Below are positions 13,641-16,169 of a stretch of 16,169 nucleotides of DNA, in pieces. The DNA is from JAGOGN01 sp036652735. Lineage in GTDB: Bacteria; Bacillota; Clostridia; Lachnospirales; Lachnospiraceae. Location: positions 1-16,169 of the forward strand of contig JAVVVI010000035.1 of assembly GCA_036652735.1 (NCBI GenBank), given 5' to 3'. Made by a program: the position numbers and the translations under genes. Each line of letters opens with the position of its first letter. Within the stretch, counting starts at the first letter, position 1. The notes under the pieces were generated by a model that searched no databases, was not told where the DNA came from, and was given only the letters and a program-made list of their open reading frames with translations.

Positions 13641-16169
13641 TTATCTTGGCACTTCAACCATGATATATCCTTCTACAATGTCAAGTTCATTTATTTCACT
13701 GAAACCATCAAAGACCAAACCACATTCGAATCCGGCTTTTACTTCTTTTACATCATCTTTGAATCTCTTTAAGGAACTCAGTGCTCCTTCGTAAATCTGT
13801 TTTCCTTCTCTTGAAATTCTAACTGTGCAGCCTCTCTTAAAGAATCCATCCAGCATATAAGCACCTGCAATATTACCAACTCCGGATGCCTTAAAGATCT
13901 GACGAATTTCTGCATGGCCAATTACTTTCTCTTCAAAGATAGGATCCAGCATTCCCTTCATTGCAGCTTCTACATCTTCAATTGCATTATAGATTACTTT
14001 ATAGAGTCTTAAATCAACGCCTTCTCTTTCAGATGTTGCTTTTGCAGTTGCATCTGGACGTACATTAAATCCAATGATAATTGCATTGGAAGCTGATGCC
14101 AGAATTACATCGGATTCATTAATGGCACCAACACCACCATGAATAACTTTTACTACAACTTCTTCATTTGAAAGTTTTACTAAACTTTGTCGTACTGCTT
14201 CAACTGATCCCTGAACATCTGCCTTAACAATAATATTTAATTCTTTCACATTGCCGGCTTGAATCTGTGAAAACAAATCATCTAGTGACATTTTTGATTT
14301 TGTATCATCTAATAATCGTTCTTTATTCTCTGAAATAAAGGTATCAGCAAAAATTCTTGCTTCCTTTTCAGATTCCGTTGAAATGAAGATATCTCCTGCA
14401 TTTGGAACATTATTAAGACCCAGGATTTCAACCGGTGTGGATGGACCTGCTTCTTTCACGCGCTTGCCTTTGTCGTCTGTCATTGCTCTTACTTTTCCAT
14501 AACAGCTTCCTGCTGCAACCGGCTGGCCAACTTTTAATTTTCCTTTTTGAATCAGAATGGAAGCTACGACGCCTCTTCCCTTATCCAGTTTTGCTTCAAT
14601 TACAAGTCCTCTTGCATATCTATTTGGATTTGCTTTTAATTCACTAATTTCTGCGGTCAATAAAATCATTTCCAGTAATTGATCAATTCCCTCTCTTGTA
14701 TGAGCAGAAACCGGTACAAAAATGGTGCTTCCACCCCAGTCTTCCGGAATTAGTTCATATTCTGATAGTTCTTGCTTTACACGTTCAATATTTGCACTTG
14801 GTTTATCTATTTTATTTATGGCTACAATAATTTCAATTCCAGCAGCCTTGGCATGGTTAATTGCCTCTACGGTCTGTGGCATAACTCCATCATCCGCAGC
14901 TACCACTAAAATTGCTATATCTGTAGCGTTAGCACCACGCATACGCATTGCTGTAAAGGCTTCATGCCCCGGTGTATCCAGGAACGTGATCTTCTGTCCT
15001 TTACAATTAATTACAGATGCTCCTATATGCTGTGTAATTCCACCTGCTTCACGGTCCGTGACATGAGAGTTACGAATTGCATCCAGCAAAGATGTTTTAC
15101 CATGATCTACATGCCCCATCACACATACAACCGGTGGTCTTGCAACCATTAAGGTATCATCTTCATCCTGTTCTTTCAAAAGCTCTGCAATTACATCTAC
15201 TTTCACTTCCTGCTCCGCAATACAATTGAATTCCAGTGCAATTTCCTCTGCCATCTCATAATCTACTTGTTGGTTTACCGTTACTACTTTTCCCTGAAGA
15301 AAAAGTTTTTTAACAATCTCAGATGGTTGAATCTTCATTTTATCTGCAAGTTCTCTTATGGTAAGAAACTCCGGAAGTATTACGGATTTGATCGCTTCTT
15401 TTTCTTCCTGTGTTCTTGGTGTATGTTGTAATTTTTTCTTACCACCATTTTTTTCAAGATTTACGATTCTTTCCTGCTTCTTTACGCCACGATTATGGCT
15501 ATTGTCATGCACCGGCTTACTTTTAAATCTCTTTGGATCTCTGTCTTTTGGCTTGATTTCTTCTGTTGGGGTTGCAGAGTCTTTATTAAAGCGATTTAAT
15601 TCCTGATCTAGGCGGCCTTTGGATCCATTATTGTTATTATAAGGTCTTTTATCTTGATTTGGTCCCCCGGTTCTTCCTTGTGGACGATCTCCATAGGGAC
15701 GATTTCCCTGATATGGACGGCTTCCTTGTGGACGATCTCCCTGTGGACGGTCTCCTTGTGGACGGTCTCCCTGTGGACGGTCTCCGTATGGACGACTTCC
15801 TTGTGGACGGTCTCCATATGGACGGCTCCCTTGATATGGGCGGCTTCCCTGTGGACGGTCTCCCTGTGGACGGTCTCCTTGTGGACGGTCTCCGTATGGA
15901 CGGTCTCCGTATGGACGGCTTCCCTGATATGGGCGGCTTCCTTGTGGACGGTCTCCCTGTGGACGGTCTCCTTGTGGACGGTCTCCATATGGACGGCTCC
16001 CCTGATATGGGCGGCTTCCTTGTGGACGGTCTCCTTGTGGACGGTCTCCTTGTGGACGATCTCCTTGTGGACGGTTACCCTGATATGGACGGCTTCCCTG
16101 TGGACGGTCTCCCTGTGGACGGTTTCCTTGATATGGACGGCTTCCCTGTGGACGGTCTCCCTGTGGACG
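13641..16169 (-). CDS. infB: Translation initiation factor IF-2, N-terminus beyond the window
   Basis: IF-2 is the GTPase that brings fMet-tRNA to the 30S subunit and promotes subunit joining. The frame is open from the right edge, so 842 residues are visible and the true start is off the window. A GTG at 15512 begins a shorter possible form. Numbered from that GTG: an IF2_N domain lies at about 50-100 (TIRELADKMKIQPSEIVKKL), then the G domain with G1 GHVDHGKTS (133-141), G3 DTPGH (179-183) and G4 NKID (233-236), and the beta-barrel and C-terminal fMet-tRNA-binding domains to the end. Upstream of the conserved part is a basic linker and then a long tandem repeat of about 32 RP-containing units with no start codon in it. 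It heads the visible operon with rbfA 12 nt behind. Confidence 0.97.
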   Translation of the reverse strand, partial: RPQGDRPQGSRPYQGNRPQGDRPQGSRPYQGNRPQGDRPQGDRPQGDRPQGSRPYQGSRPYGDRPQGDRPQGDRPQGSRPYQGSRPYGDRPYGDRPQGDRPQGDRPQGSRPYQGSRPYGDRPQGSRPYGDRPQGDRPQGDRPQGDRPQGSRPYQGNRPYGDRPQGRTGGPNQDKRPYNNNNGSKGRLDQELNRFNKDSATPTEEIKPKDRDPKRFKSKPVHDNSHNRGVKKQERIVNLEKNGGKKKLQHTPRTQEEKEAIKSVILPEFLTIRELADKMKIQPSEIVKKLFLQGKVVTVNQQVDYEMAEEIALEFNCIAEQEVKVDVIAELLKEQDEDDTLMVARPPVVCVMGHVDHGKTSLLDAIRNSHVTDREAGGITQHIGASVINCKGQKITFLDTPGHEAFTAMRMRGANATDIAILVVAADDGVMPQTVEAINHAKAAGIEIIVAINKIDKPSANIERVKQELSEYELIPEDWGGSTIFVPVSAHTREGIDQLLEMILLTAEISELKANPNRYARGLVIEAKLDKGRGVVASILIQKGKLKVGQPVAAGSCYGKVRAMTDDKGKRVKEAGPSTPVEILGLNNVPNAGDIFISTESEKEARIFADTFISENKERLLDDTKSKMSLDDLFSQIQAGNVKELNIIVKADVQGSVEAVRQSLVKLSNEEVVVKVIHGGVGAINESDVILASASNAIIIGFNVRPDATAKATSEREGVDLRLYKVIYNAIEDVEAAMKGMLDPIFEEKVIGHAEIRQIFKASGVGNIAGAYMLDGFFKRGCTVRISREGKQIYEGALSSLKRFKDDVKEVKAGFECGLVFDGFSEINELDIVEGYIMVEVPR
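15681..16169 (-). repeat. Coding tandem repeats in the IF-2 N-terminal region
   Basis: About 32 consecutive in-frame units of 15 or 18 bp encode RPQGD, RPQGS, RPYGD, RPYQGS or RPYQGN, running to the window edge. Differences between units are mostly silent (CAA/CAG for Gln, CGT/CGC for Arg) or swaps between D, S and N. A longer segment starting at 15811 recurs 171 bp away at 15982 with only silent changes nearby, so larger blocks were duplicated too. The encoded chain is low-complexity, rich in Arg, Pro, Gly, Gln, Asp and Tyr, and should be disordered. Confidence 0.95.

Noticed and set aside
15608..15988. Minus-strand open frame encoding a repetitive HxETVHKE-like peptide
   Set aside because: It is a shadow of the infB tandem repeats in another frame; the infB frame is open through the same DNA and joins the conserved IF-2 domains.
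15681..16169. Repeat array as a CRISPR or minisatellite outside genes
   Set aside because: Units are 15/18 bp with no spacers and keep the infB reading frame, so it is a coding repeat.

Overview
The window is a stretch of an AT-rich, low-GC Gram-positive chromosome. Gene content and order point to an anaerobic member of the Clostridia, most likely Lachnospiraceae-like: a pyruvate formate-lyase pair behind a ZTP riboswitch, a peptidase S11 penicillin-binding protein, and an IF-2 with a very long Arg/Gly/Pro-rich N-terminus. The family placement is inference from memory of gene context; no search was run. There is no mobile element, tRNA, rRNA or CRISPR array. Gene density is high and no gene-free gap exceeds about 210 bases.

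Layout: (1) 1-798, plus strand: the 3' part of a D-Ala-D-Ala carboxypeptidase gene, meeting the minus-strand genes at a convergent hairpin. (2) 875-6333, minus strand: pflB-pflA (one-base overlap), then an intracellular subtilisin-like protease and a cardiolipin synthase that has its own promoter. (3) 6387-6528: promoter, ZTP aptamer and overlapping intrinsic terminator controlling pflB. (4) 6540-9082, minus strand: rpsO, a terminator, a structured leader and pnp. (5) 9225-10295: a secreted NlpC/P60 wall hydrolase with a near-consensus promoter and an upstream WalR/PhoP-like direct repeat. (6) 10414-16169, minus strand: the end of the nusA-infB type operon in the order infB, rbfA, nrnA-like, truB, ribF, with tiny gaps or overlaps. 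infB runs off the right edge.

How the parts fit: regions 4 and 6 form the common translation/RNA-metabolism cluster (initiation factor, 30S maturation, nanoRNA turnover, tRNA pseudouridylation, FMN/FAD synthesis, S15, PNPase). The wall hydrolase sits inside it as an independently expressed gene. The pfl pair supplies formate for one-carbon metabolism, which explains control by ZTP, the alarmone of 10-formyl-THF shortage.

The least ordinary features are: about 32 tandem RP-(Q/Y)-G repeats in the IF-2 N-terminus; the complete ZTP switch, which is also the only visible terminator after pnp; the WalR-like box before the wall hydrolase; and strong potential RNA structures in the pnp and rpsO leaders. 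I see no wholly new multi-gene system. The regulatory RNA elements and the IF-2 repeat domain deserve the follow-up.
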